DNA of 64,000 nucleotides from Microvirga sp. Its GTDB lineage: Bacteria; Pseudomonadota; Alphaproteobacteria; Rhizobiales; Beijerinckiaceae. The DNA lies in NCBI GenBank assembly GCA_029266525.1, contig JAQSWQ010000002.1:92682-156681 (forward strand). Direction: 5' to 3'. Every line of letters begins with the position of its first letter. The first letter of the stretch is position 1. Below, piece after piece: positions 8,791 through 16,736 of this stretch. Both the position numbers and the translations under genes were made by a program. The notes beneath the pieces are model-generated. The model was not told the origin of the DNA and searched no databases. It saw only the letters and a program-made list of their open reading frames with translations.

Positions 8791-9180
8791 ATGCTCGCGC
8801 CCGGCGCCCTCCGGAACGCTGTCCGGCTCCTCACCGCGCTTGCGGTGATGCTGAGCGGCCTGTCGGGCTTGCGCGCGGCGCCTGCGTTTCATGAGAGTGG
8901 AGCCGTCCAGGCGGTCGAAGCGGCAGCCGAGACCGTCCTTGCTGCGGACGATCATCTCGCGCACCCGCATTCTCACGACGCCGATTTCGACGGCGGACAA
9001 TGGCCGGGCCATCCGCATGAGCACAAGGACCATTCGCATGTCGCGCTCGGCCTTCCGGCGCCCCTGACGTCCTTGTTGCCGCCGCAAGGCACAATTCTAC
9101 GCTTGCGCGAGGAGTGCCGTGCCCCTTCATACTTACCGTTCCCGCTGGAACGGCCACCGTGCGGTCTCTCAGTCGCCTGA
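8791..9180 (+). CDS. Secreted histidine-rich protein, putative metal binder
   Basis: The 129-residue product has a signal-peptide-like N-terminus (positively charged start, hydrophobic stretch to about residue 28, RAAPA). A His/Asp-rich middle follows (DDHLAHPHSHDADFDGG, WPGHPHEHKDHSH). No named family is recognised. Composition and position between an exporter and a HupE/UreJ permease suggest a periplasmic nickel or cobalt binder or sensor. Its 3' end lies 55 bases before the HupE start. Confidence 0.6.
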   Translation: MLAPGALRNAVRLLTALAVMLSGLSGLRAAPAFHESGAVQAVEAAAETVLAADDHLAHPHSHDADFDGGQWPGHPHEHKDHSHVALGLPAPLTSLLPPQGTILRLREECRAPSYLPFPLERPPCGLSVA

Positions 9181-9235
9181 TCTCGCGGGCCGCTCAACGC
9201 GGCGCTTCCTCAGACCGACCAAAGGACCAACACCG

Positions 9236-9985
9236 ATGCACAGACCTCCTTGCGGAGGCCGGGCGGGCCCGCTTTGCGCGCAAGCGCACACCGCTCTCCT
9301 CGCGCTTGCCGCACCCCTCTTCCTGATCGCGCTCTCGAGCGTCGAGGCCTTGGCTCACGCCGTTGCCCAGGGCGACAAGGGCTACATCCAGGAAATCTCC
9401 GGCGTCCACCTGATCCCCTTCGTATATCTCGGCGCCAAGCACATGGTGACGGGCTACGACCATCTCCTGTTCCTCGCCGGCGTAATCTTCTTCCTCTACC
9501 GGGCGAAGGACATCGGGCTTTACGTCAGCCTCTTCGCGATCGGCCATTCGGTCACGATGATCTTCGGCGTGCTCTACGGGGTCGGCGTCAGCGCCTATCT
9601 CATCGACGCGATCATCGGGTTCTCGGTCGTGTACAAGGCGCTCGACAACCTCGGCGCCTTCCAGCGCTGGTTCGGCTTCCAGCCCAACACCAAGCTCGCC
9701 ACCCTGATCTTCGGCCTCTTCCACGGCTTCGGCCTCGCCGCGAAGATCCAGGAATACCAGGTCTCCCCCGACGGGCTCCTGCCGAATCTCCTCGCCTTCA
9801 ACGTCGGCGTCGAGATCGGGCAGCTCCTGGCCCTGTTCGGGATCTTGATCCTGATGAGCTACTGGCGCCGGACGGACGGCTTCTGGCGCCACGCCTACAC
9901 CGCCAATGTCGCGATGATGAGCGCGGGCTTCGTGCTGATTGGGATGCAGCTGACCGGCTACTTCGTCGCGAGCCCCACCCTCTGA
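9236..9985 (+). CDS. HupE/UreJ family permease
   Basis: HupE/UreJ proteins move nickel (or cobalt) into the cell for hydrogenase and urease. The 249-residue product has a signal-like first segment and about six more membrane helices. It carries GAKHMVTGYDHLLFLAGVIFF and GLFHGFGLAAKIQEY, in which the His/Asp residues within membrane segments are typical of this family. The ATG at 9236 follows AAAGGACC. No urease or hydrogenase genes are in the window, so the metal is used elsewhere or the set handles excess metal. Confidence 0.8.
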   Translation: MHRPPCGGRAGPLCAQAHTALLALAAPLFLIALSSVEALAHAVAQGDKGYIQEISGVHLIPFVYLGAKHMVTGYDHLLFLAGVIFFLYRAKDIGLYVSLFAIGHSVTMIFGVLYGVGVSAYLIDAIIGFSVVYKALDNLGAFQRWFGFQPNTKLATLIFGLFHGFGLAAKIQEYQVSPDGLLPNLLAFNVGVEIGQLLALFGILILMSYWRRTDGFWRHAYTANVAMMSAGFVLIGMQLTGYFVASPTL

Positions 9986-10011
9986 TTTCAAACCGGAAAG
10001 GCTAAAAGCCG

Positions 10012-10665
10012 ATGTACAACACCGACATACCCACCCGGGCCGAGCTCCCGACCTCGGCCCAGCTCATCCGTTCGACCCTGATCGCCGCCGGCATCGCCGC
10101 GGCCCTCCTCGTCACCGTCGTGCTCCCGGCCGAGTACGGCATCGACCCGACGGGCGCGGGGCGTGCGCTCGGCCTCGTTCAGATGGGCGAGATCAAGGCC
10201 CAGCTGGCAGAGGAGGCGGAGGCCGACCGTCTGCGAGATCAGGCCCGCCAGGCGCCGGCCGCGTCCGCGCCCGAACAGCGCTCGAGCCTGTTCGGGAGGC
10301 TCTTCGTCCAGCTCGTGATCGGCCCTGCGGTCGCGCAACCCGCAGCCGCAGCGAAGTCGCAGGAGTTCTCGGTCAGCCTCAAACCGGGCGAAGGCGCCGA
10401 GGTGAAGATGGACATGCGCAAGGGCGCGAAGGCGACCTACTCCTGGACGGTCGAGGGCGGCGCGGTCAATCACGATACCCACGGCGAGGGAGCAGGCGGC
10501 GAGGTCTCCTACAAGAAGGGCCGCGGCGTCGCCGGCGACGAAGGCTCGATCGTCGCCGCCTTCGACGGCAAGCACGGCTGGTTCTGGCGCAATCGCGGCT
10601 CGGCACCCGTGACCGTGAAGGTCACGGCGAGCGGCGAGTTCGGCAGCCTCACGCGCGCGAAGTGA
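10012..10665 (+). CDS. Transmembrane anchor protein of the HupE cluster
   Basis: The 217-residue protein has one N-terminal membrane helix (residues about 20-42), a charged linker, and a C-terminal beta-rich periplasmic domain from about residue 115 (FSVSLKPGEGAEVKMDMRKG, GWFWRNRGSAPVTVKV). Similar proteins are usually found next to HupE and nickel/cobalt transporter genes and are named only transmembrane anchor protein. The function is unknown. Gene spacing of 26 bases to hupE supports one transcript. Confidence 0.65.
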   Translation: MYNTDIPTRAELPTSAQLIRSTLIAAGIAAALLVTVVLPAEYGIDPTGAGRALGLVQMGEIKAQLAEEAEADRLRDQARQAPAASAPEQRSSLFGRLFVQLVIGPAVAQPAAAAKSQEFSVSLKPGEGAEVKMDMRKGAKATYSWTVEGGAVNHDTHGEGAGGEVSYKKGRGVAGDEGSIVAAFDGKHGWFWRNRGSAPVTVKVTASGEFGSLTRAK

Positions 10666-10759
10666 CGAACGCGCCTGGGTGCTCCTTCCGAGCGCCCACG
10701 CCTCTCCGCCCACGGAGAGGAAGCGGCGGCGCGAGACTTTGGGTCAAGGTAGAGGACCC

Positions 10760-11476
10760 ATGATGGAATTCCTGATCGGCTTCCAACGCTGGATCAACGC
10801 CGCCATCGCCGCAGACCTCAACGCCTTCGCGGCGACGCGGGACTGGGCGGCGCTCCTGGCGGTGCTGCCATTTGGCATCATCTTCGGCGCTATCCACGCG
10901 CTGACGCCTGGGCACGGCAAGACGGTGCTCGCGTCCTATCTCGTTGGCTCCCGGCTCGCCGTCCTGCGCGGCCTCGCCGTCGCCGCCGCGCTCGCGCTGA
11001 CCCACGTTGGGTCGGCGGTTGTGCTGGCGCTCGCGGCAGCGCCGATCCTCGCGCGAACGCTTGGCGGTGCCGGCCGCGCGCCGATCATTGAGGACGTGAG
11101 CCGAGGTCTGCTGGCACTGATCGGCGCCTGGTTCCTCTATCGAGCTTGGCGCGGCCCCGCGCATCGGCACCGGGAGGGCGTCCTGGTCGGCATCATCGCC
11201 GGCCTCGTGCCCTGCCCCTTGACGCTGTTTGCGATGTTCCTGGCCCTCCGCCGAGGCGTCCCGGAGGCCGGTCTTATCTTTGCTATGGCGATGGTCGTCG
11301 GCGTGGGGCTTACGCTCGCAGCTGTAGCAGCCCTCACGGTCATCTCGCGCGACCAACTGGTCGCTTTTGTGGCGAGGCATGGCGGATCCCTGGAGAGCGC
11401 GAGCAGAATGCTCGAAGCAGCGACCGGTTTTGCCCTCGTCCTCGCCGGTGTCCGAGAGATCTTCGGGACAGGATGA
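10760..11476 (+). CDS. Nickel/cobalt transporter, NicO/RcnA family
   Basis: The product is 238 residues with six membrane segments. NicO-family marks are HALTPGHGKTVLASYLVGSR (residues about 44-63) and GLVPCPLTLFAMFLA. RcnA-type members export Ni2+ and Co2+; others import. The charged His loop of E. coli RcnA is reduced to HRHREG here. The start at 10760 (MMEFL) follows AGAGGACCC; the frame upstream to 10679 lacks family similarity. It ends the five-gene metal cluster. Confidence 0.8.
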   Translation: MMEFLIGFQRWINAAIAADLNAFAATRDWAALLAVLPFGIIFGAIHALTPGHGKTVLASYLVGSRLAVLRGLAVAAALALTHVGSAVVLALAAAPILARTLGGAGRAPIIEDVSRGLLALIGAWFLYRAWRGPAHRHREGVLVGIIAGLVPCPLTLFAMFLALRRGVPEAGLIFAMAMVVGVGLTLAAVAALTVISRDQLVAFVARHGGSLESASRMLEAATGFALVLAGVREIFGTG

Positions 11477-11502
11477 CCACCTGGATCACAAGACTAACTT
11501 CC

Positions 11503-11532
11503 TTGACAAGATCGGGGCTCTGCTGTAAGTAT
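11503..11532 (+). promoter_or_regulatory. Sigma-70-type promoter, possibly for a leaderless mRNA
   Basis: TTGACA at 11503-11508 is followed, after 17 bases, by TAAGTAT at 11526-11532. Counting 6-7 bases from the -10 hexamer puts the transcription start at about 11538-11539, which is the A of the ATG of the next gene. The same -35/spacer layout, with a similar CTCTG-rich spacer end, recurs at 20351-20380. Confidence 0.55.
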
Positions 11533-11538
11533 TCCTAC

Positions 11539-12324
11539 ATGAGCACCGTCCCTGCACCCGGCACCTCCCCCTCCACCCCCGTCCTCCCCTTCCCCTTCCC
11601 GCGTTCCCCCGCATTGGACCGGCCGCCGGGGATGCGGGGGTCGCGGCTGCCGCATGATCCGGCGACGGTCGCGGCCGTCCGGCTCTACTACGAGCGCACG
11701 ACGCTCACCCATCGGGAGATCGCCGAGAAGACCGGGGTTGCGAAAACCTCGGTGTATTATTGGGCGCTGTCGGGCGGCTGGAACCGCCCGCCGGGCGCGG
11801 CGAAGCGCCCGTTGCTGGGCAAGAACGGGCTGCCGGGGCCGCGGCTCAAGGGCCGCATGCTGGCGAAGCGGCTGCGCGAATTGGCCGAGGGCTATCTCGA
11901 CGAGATGGAGAAGGAGTTCGACACCCGCGACGCCGAGAAATGCGGCGTCGTCCTCAACTTCCTCAAGGAGGCGAAGCTCCTGGAGCAGCCGAGGAAGCCG
12001 CGCCGGCCGCTCGCGGTGCGGGCCCGCGGCATCGCCGAGCGCTGGCTCGACCAGCTCGAGAAGGAGCCCGAGCCGATCCCCGACGTGCTCGCCTGGGTCC
12101 TCAAGATGATCGAGGTGGCGCGCGAGGAGGAGGCGGCGCTGCATCCGACCCGGCCGCCGAAGCCGGTCAAGGAGAAGCGCATCCCCTATTCGCAGCGCAA
12201 GCTCATGGAGCCGAGCCCGCACCTGCCGCAGGCGATCGAGCGGGCGCGGGCGATCGCGGCGGAGTGCCGGGGGCGGGGGAAGCGCGAACGCCGCCTCAGG
12301 CCGGCAGCCGCACCGTCGCCCTGA
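11539..12324 (+). CDS. Helix-turn-helix DNA-binding protein, terminase-small-subunit-like
   Basis: The 261-residue product has a Pro-rich N-terminus and an HTH at about residues 46-75 (TLTHREIAEKTGVAKTSVYYW followed by GGWNRP). A charged helical region and a basic C-terminus follow. The HTH resembles that of the TerS-like protein at 20528 (IAARVDAKPSTVRTWKRDD), but the remainder does not. No precise function is recognised. The ATG at 11539 sits where transcription is predicted to start, and no ribosome-binding site is seen. Its last 29 bases overlap the convergent histidine kinase gene. Confidence 0.65.
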   Translation: MSTVPAPGTSPSTPVLPFPFPRSPALDRPPGMRGSRLPHDPATVAAVRLYYERTTLTHREIAEKTGVAKTSVYYWALSGGWNRPPGAAKRPLLGKNGLPGPRLKGRMLAKRLRELAEGYLDEMEKEFDTRDAEKCGVVLNFLKEAKLLEQPRKPRRPLAVRARGIAERWLDQLEKEPEPIPDVLAWVLKMIEVAREEEAALHPTRPPKPVKEKRIPYSQRKLMEPSPHLPQAIERARAIAAECRGRGKRERRLRPAAAPSP

Positions 12325-13663
12325 GGCCGCCGAGCGGGCCGTCGTCGAGGGCGATGTCGCCGCCATGCGAGCGGGCGATGTCGCGGGCGATGGCAAGGCC
12401 CAAGCCGGAGCCGCCCTCGTCCTGGTTGCGGGCCTCGTCGAGGCGCACGAAGGGCTTGAAGACCTCCTCGCGCAGGGCCGGCGGGATGCCGGGGCCGTCG
12501 TCGTCGACGTGGATGACGAGCCACCGCGTCTCGTGGTTCGCCTGCACCGCGATGCGCTCGCCATGGCGGGCGGCGTTCGAGACGAGGTTGAACAGCAGGC
12601 GCCGGAAGGCGTCGGGGCGCACCGTCACCATGGGGTCGCCGACGATGTCGAGCGACATCGGATGGCCGTGGCGCTCGGCGTCGCTCTTCAATTCCTCGAG
12701 GAGGCCGCGCAGGTCGGTGGTGACCGCCTGCTCGCCGGCGTCGCCGCGGGCGAAGGCGAGATAGCCCTCGAGCATGCGGGTCATCTCGTCGATGTCGCGC
12801 TTGAGGTCCTCGATCTCGGGCGTCTCGCCGAGCAGCGCCAAGGACAGCCTGAAGCGGGTGAGGATGGTGCGCAGATCGTGGCTGACGCCGTTGAGCATCG
12901 CGGTGCGCTGCTCGATCGCCCGCTCGATGCGGCGCTTCATCTCGAGGAAGGCGTGGCCGGCCTGGCGCACCTCGCGGGCGCCGCGCGGGCGGAACTCGAT
13001 CTCGCGGCCCTTGCCGAAGCTCTCGGCGGCCTCGGCGAGGCGCAGGATCGGGCGGATCTGGTTGCGCAGGATGAGGATCGCGACGCTGAGGAGGACGAGC
13101 GACGAGCCGCCCATCCACAACAGGAAGATGTGCGAGTTCGAGGCATAGGCCTGGCTGCGCCGCGCCATCACCCGCATGACGGCGTTGTTGTCGAGCTGGA
13201 CGCGCACCTCGATCAGGTTCGAGCGCCCGACCGTGTCGATCCAGAACGGTCGCTTGATCTGCCGGCTGATCTCGTCGGAGAGCGCCTCGTCGAGGATCGA
13301 GAAGAAGGGCTTCGGCCCGGGCGGCGGCAGGGTGGCGTCGGGCAGCACGTCGAGGTCGAGGCCGAGGCGCTCGCTGGCGATGCGCGAGAGGGTCTCGGCT
13401 TGGCGGTCCTGGGGATAGGTCTCGTAGACGTCGATCAGCGCCGCGATATCGGCGGTGACCGCCGAGGACAGCCGCCGCGTCACCAACTGCCAGTGGCGCT
13501 CCATGAAGACATAGGCGATCACCGACTGCAGCAGCACCACCGGCGCGATGATGATGATGAGCGAGCGGGCATAGAGCCCCTTCGGCAGCACCGACGCGAG
13601 CCAGCGGGCGAAGCGCGCATAGAGGGCGGCGGGCGGCGAAGGGAGATAGAGCCGCTGCAGCAT
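12296..13663 (-). CDS. EnvZ-like sensor histidine kinase
   Basis: The 455-residue membrane kinase has two membrane helices (about residues 30-53 and 178-200) around a periplasmic sensor, a HAMP linker, and then an H-box GVSHDLRTILTRFRLSL with an Ile where most kinases have Pro. The ATPase domain follows with NLVSNAARHGER (N), DDDGPGIPP (G1) and GGSGLGLAIARDI (G2). The start codon overlaps the stop of the response regulator by one base (TGATG), so they form a pair. The signal is unknown. Confidence 0.88.
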   Translation of the reverse strand: MLQRLYLPSPPAALYARFARWLASVLPKGLYARSLIIIIAPVVLLQSVIAYVFMERHWQLVTRRLSSAVTADIAALIDVYETYPQDRQAETLSRIASERLGLDLDVLPDATLPPPGPKPFFSILDEALSDEISRQIKRPFWIDTVGRSNLIEVRVQLDNNAVMRVMARRSQAYASNSHIFLLWMGGSSLVLLSVAILILRNQIRPILRLAEAAESFGKGREIEFRPRGAREVRQAGHAFLEMKRRIERAIEQRTAMLNGVSHDLRTILTRFRLSLALLGETPEIEDLKRDIDEMTRMLEGYLAFARGDAGEQAVTTDLRGLLEELKSDAERHGHPMSLDIVGDPMVTVRPDAFRRLLFNLVSNAARHGERIAVQANHETRWLVIHVDDDGPGIPPALREEVFKPFVRLDEARNQDEGGSGLGLAIARDIARSHGGDIALDDGPLGGLRATVRLPA

Positions 13664-14382
13664 CAGTCGGCGAGCAGGCGGTAGCCGACGCCCCGGACGG
13701 TCTGGAGATAGGCGGGATTGGCCGGATCCGCCTCGATCTTGCGCCTGAGCCGCGTGATCTGGACGTCGACGTTGCGCTCGCTCGCGCCGTTGCCGCCGCC
13801 GGCGAGCTCCTCGCGCGGGACGTTCGCGCCGGCGCGGTGGCCGAGGATGGTCAGGATCTCGCGCTCGCGCTCGGTGATGCGGATGATATCGTCCTCGCGC
13901 CGCAGCTCGCCGCGGTCGAACCGGAACAGGAAGGGCCCGAAGCGGACGCTCTCGGGCTCGGCCCGCTGCGCCGGCGCGGTCTCGGCGACCGAGCGCCTGA
14001 GAATGTTGCCGAGGCGCAGCACCAATTCGCGCGGCTCGAAAGGCTTCGGCAGGTAATCGTCGGCGCCGATCTCGAGGCCGGTGACGCGGTCCTCGGGATT
14101 CGCGCGCGCGGTCAGCATCAGGATCGGCACCCGCGAGCCCGCGCGCAGGCGCCTTGCGTAGTCGAAGCCGGTCTCGCCCGGCATCATCACGTCGAGCACG
14201 ATCGCGTCGAAAACCAGGGCCTCGCCCTTCGCGCGAGCTTCCGCCGCGCTCGCGGCCGTCGTGACCCGGTAGCCGTTCTCGGACAGGAAGCGCGCCAGCA
14301 GCTGGCGCAGGCGCCGGTCGTCGTCGACCACGAGGACGTGCGGCGCGTGGTCGGGGATCTCGATGCGGGCCCGCTCCATCAT
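13663..14382 (-). CDS. OmpR-family response regulator, PetR-like
   Basis: The product is 239 residues: a receiver domain with DDD at the acidic pocket, DAIVLDVMMPGETG carrying the phosphoacceptor Asp, LTAR and KPFEPREL. A C-terminal winged helix follows (ASERNVDVQITRLRRKIEADP). It lies between a MarR gene (4-base overlap) and the kinase (1-base overlap), all on the minus strand. The MarR-OmpR pairing resembles petP-petR of Rhodobacter, where PetR was linked to cytochrome bc1 expression. The functional equivalence is inferred. Confidence 0.87.
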   Translation of the reverse strand: MMERARIEIPDHAPHVLVVDDDRRLRQLLARFLSENGYRVTTAASAAEARAKGEALVFDAIVLDVMMPGETGFDYARRLRAGSRVPILMLTARANPEDRVTGLEIGADDYLPKPFEPRELVLRLGNILRRSVAETAPAQRAEPESVRFGPFLFRFDRGELRREDDIIRITEREREILTILGHRAGANVPREELAGGGNGASERNVDVQITRLRRKIEADPANPAYLQTVRGVGYRLLAD

Positions 14383-14897
14383 CGCTGCGTTCGTGCTCCC
14401 CCGAGGATCGCCGTGACCCGCGGCCGGTCGCCGGGATCGATCATGGCGAAGAGGAAGCGGCTTGCCGCTTCCCGCAGCGCCTCCGGCCCCTCGCTCAGCG
14501 CGCGCATGATACGCCGCGTCTGCAGCTTCGCCAGCCTCAAGGCGAGCTCGTGGCCCTCGGGCGTGGTGAAAAGAAGGCGCTGGCGGCGGTCCGAGGTGCC
14601 GGTGCGGCTCTCGACGAAGCCCTTGCCGATCAGCTCCTTGAGCACGCGGTTGAGGCTCTGCTTGGTGATCTTCAGGATGTCGAGGAGCTCGGCGATGGTC
14701 ATGCCCGGCTGGCGGTCGACGAAGTGCAGCACCCGGTGATGGGCCCGGCCGAAGCCGTAATCGGTGAGGAGGCGGTCGGCGTCGCCGACGAAGTCGCGAT
14801 AGGCGAAGAACAGCAGCTCGATCAGGTCGTAGGCCGGGCGCTCCTCGAGGATGTCGTCGCCTGCCGGCGGGGTCTCGACTCTGAGGGCTTGGGTCAC
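14379..14897 (-). CDS. MarR-family transcriptional regulator, PetP-like
   Basis: The 172-residue protein is a winged-helix MarR regulator: DYGFGRAHHRVLHFVDRQPG, then MTIAELLDILKITKQSLNRV as the HTH and GTSDRRQRLLF as the wing. It is the first gene of a MarR-regulator-kinase operon and overlaps the response regulator by four bases (ATGA). It is divergent from ilvE across about 220 bases. A short TATGT-TG-ACATA dyad lies 28 bases upstream of its start and is a candidate autoregulatory site. Confidence 0.85.
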   Translation of the reverse strand: MTQALRVETPPAGDDILEERPAYDLIELLFFAYRDFVGDADRLLTDYGFGRAHHRVLHFVDRQPGMTIAELLDILKITKQSLNRVLKELIGKGFVESRTGTSDRRQRLLFTTPEGHELALRLAKLQTRRIMRALSEGPEALREAASRFLFAMIDPGDRPRVTAILGGARTQR

Positions 14898-14924
14898 GGC
14901 GTGTCCGTCGATTTTAAGTCAGCT

Positions 14925-14960
14925 ATGTTGACATATCTCAGGAGGATTGTTACCCGTCAA
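14925..14960. promoter_or_regulatory. Dyad and promoter-like boxes in the MarR/ilvE divergent region
   Basis: Bases 14925-14936 form a TATGT-TG-ACATA dyad. On the minus strand a TTGACG box (14960-14955) lies about 19 bases before TATGTC within the dyad, so a MarR-family operator overlapping the promoter of the MarR gene is plausible. This is a weak call from sequence pattern only. Confidence 0.3.
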
Positions 14961-15025
14961 CCCTCCGGCGCGTAACGAATGTGCGGGCCGGCGCCGGCCG
15001 GCGGCGAGGATGTTGCCGGATCACC

Positions 15026-15094
15026 CCGGCGATGTCGGCCAAAAATGCCGGCGATGTCGGGGAGCGATCCGGCGATGATGGCGATCATCGCCGG
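15026..15094 (+). promoter_or_regulatory. Triple CCGGCGATG repeat and hairpin upstream of ilvE
   Basis: CCGGCGATGTCGG occurs at 15026-15038 and 15048-15060, and a third CCGGCGATG copy begins at 15069, giving a 21-22 base period, two helical turns. The third copy forms a perfect hairpin with 11-base arms (15069-15079 and 15084-15094) and a GGCG loop, ending 25 bases before the ilvE ATG. It may be a cooperative operator or a 5'-UTR RNA structure. Confidence 0.5.
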
Positions 15095-15119
15095 AAGACC
15101 CTTGGAGGAGACGAGAGAC

Positions 15120-16004
15120 ATGGCGACCCCCTTCGATCAGCTCGACGGCTGGATCTGGTTCGACGGCAAGCTCGTGCCGTGGAAGGAGGCCAACATCCAT
15201 GTCCTCAGCCACGGGCTGCACTACGGCTCCTGCGTGTTCGAGGGCGAGCGGGCCTATGGCGGCGAGATCTTCAAGTCGACCGAGCATTCCGAGCGCCTGA
15301 AGCGCTCCGCGCAGGTGCTCGACTTCGAGATTCCCTATTCGGTCGCCGAGATCGACCAGGCGAAGCGCCTCGTCTTGCAGAAGAACGGCCAGAGCGACGC
15401 CTATGTGCGGCCCGTGGCCTGGCGCGGCTCGGAGATGATGGGGGTTTCGGCGCAGGACAACGCCATCCACCTCGCCATCGCCACCTGGCAGTGGCCGAGC
15501 TATTTCGACCCGGCCCAGAAGATGAAGGGCATCCGCCTCGACATGGCCGAGTACCGCCGCCCGGACCCCGCGACCGCGCCGTCGCTCGCCAAGGCGGCCG
15601 GGCTCTACATGATCTGCACGATCTCCAAGCACAAGGCCGAGCGCAAGGGCTACGCCGACGCGCTCATGCTCGACTGGCAGGGCCGCGTCGCCGAATGCAC
15701 CGGCGCCAACGTCTTCTTCATCCGCGACGGCGCCATCCACACCCCGATCGCCGACTGTTTCCTCGACGGCATCACCCGCCGCACGGTGATCGAGCTTGCC
15801 CGCCGCCGCGGCTTCGAGGTCGAGGAGCGCCGCATCCTGCCGGACGAGCTCGAGCGCTTCAACGAGTGCTTCATCACCGGCACCGCCGCCGAGGTCACCC
15901 CGGTCTCCGAGATCGGGTCGTGGCGGTTCCAACCCGGCAACATGACCAAGGTGCTCATGGAGGACTACGCCGAAGCCGTGCAGCCGAAGCGCAAGGCGGC
16001 CTGA
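15120..16004 (+). CDS. ilvE: Branched-chain amino acid aminotransferase
   Basis: IlvE is a PLP enzyme that transfers the amino group in the last step of Leu, Ile and Val synthesis. The 294-residue product shows the class IV aminotransferase pattern: WFDGKLVPWKEANIHVLSHG, HYGSCVFEGERAY, SKHKAERKGY with the PLP lysine in this region, VAECTGANVFFI and FITGTAAEVTPVSEI. The ATG at 15120 follows GGAGGAG with 9-base spacing. The gene is divergent from the MarR regulator, a recurring alphaproteobacterial context. Confidence 0.93.
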   Translation: MATPFDQLDGWIWFDGKLVPWKEANIHVLSHGLHYGSCVFEGERAYGGEIFKSTEHSERLKRSAQVLDFEIPYSVAEIDQAKRLVLQKNGQSDAYVRPVAWRGSEMMGVSAQDNAIHLAIATWQWPSYFDPAQKMKGIRLDMAEYRRPDPATAPSLAKAAGLYMICTISKHKAERKGYADALMLDWQGRVAECTGANVFFIRDGAIHTPIADCFLDGITRRTVIELARRRGFEVEERRILPDELERFNECFITGTAAEVTPVSEIGSWRFQPGNMTKVLMEDYAEAVQPKRKAA

Positions 16005-16025
16005 TCCTCACCTCGGCTCCGACCA

Positions 16026-16262
16026 TCAGGCCGCCACCGTCTGAACGGCGAACGAGATCTCAGCCTTGAGTACCGGCTGATTGCTCTCGTCCCGGACCTC
16101 GATTGAAAAATCGCGAGGGTTCGCCTCTCGCGACGCAGTACCTGCCATTTCGGCCAAGGCTTCGGCTGCTTCGTCTCTGGCCTCATTGATCCCGTCGAGC
16201 TCCAAGCCGACCTCGTCGCGGGTGAGTTCGTTGCCATTGTGAACGTCAAAGAAGTAGCGCAT
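16026..16262 (-). CDS. DUF6894-type small protein
   Basis: The 78-residue protein begins MRYFFDVHNGNELTRDEVG and continues with EARDEAAEALAEMA and a beta-rich end (FSIEVRDESNQPVL). This matches the DUF6894 pattern common in Hyphomicrobiales. No function is known. The start at 16262 has a very strong ribosome-binding site, AGGAAGGAAGGGG, directly upstream. Confidence 0.7.
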   Translation of the reverse strand: MRYFFDVHNGNELTRDEVGLELDGINEARDEAAEALAEMAGTASREANPRDFSIEVRDESNQPVLKAEISFAVQTVAA

Positions 16263-16383
16263 GCCCCTCCTTCCTTCCTGTATTTGCTGTGGGCGGAGGT
16301 CGGTCACCCGTTCGCCGCCCTGTTGTTGCGGCTTAGTCGCCCGGTGTCGCGGGGTGACCACCCGCGAGCGCCCAAGCGCCGTG

Positions 16384-16665
16384 CTACCAGCGCCGGCCCC
16401 ATCCGCCACGGCTCCGTAGCAGCCTTGCCAGGACCAACAGGATCACGGCCCCTAGCGTCGCGCTGAGGATCGCCGCGACTATGCCGGAGCCGAGCCGGAC
16501 GCCGAGCCGCGGGAACAGGAGGCTTGCGATCAGCGCGCCGACGACGCCGATGACGAGATCGCCGACAAGGCCGAAGCCGGTCCCCTGCACGATCTGCCCG
16601 GCGAGCCACCCGGCGATCAGGCCGACCAGCAGGATGACTGCGAGACTTTCGCCCGAGATGTGCAT
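16384..16665 (-). CDS. GlsB/YeaQ/YmgE family stress-response membrane protein
   Basis: The 93-residue protein has three hydrophobic helices and the glycine-rich transglycosylase-associated pattern: LIAGWLAGQIVQGTGFGLVGD, then VIGVVGALIASLLFPRLG. The family is induced under stress in several bacteria; its molecular role is unclear. A GAGGGG ribosome-binding site lies just before the ATG at 16665. Confidence 0.8.
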   Translation of the reverse strand: MHISGESLAVILLVGLIAGWLAGQIVQGTGFGLVGDLVIGVVGALIASLLFPRLGVRLGSGIVAAILSATLGAVILLVLARLLRSRGGWGRRW

Positions 16666-16736
16666 GGCGCGTTCCCCTCGACGACGACGTCGGTGCAGTC
16701 AGCGAAGCCGCCGGATCGCTCCGGTGGCGCTTCGGT

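Noticed and set aside
15026..15094. Triple repeat before ilvE as a CRISPR-like or tandem-repeat array
   Set aside because: Only three imperfect copies with 8-9 base gaps; an operator or leader structure is a better reading.
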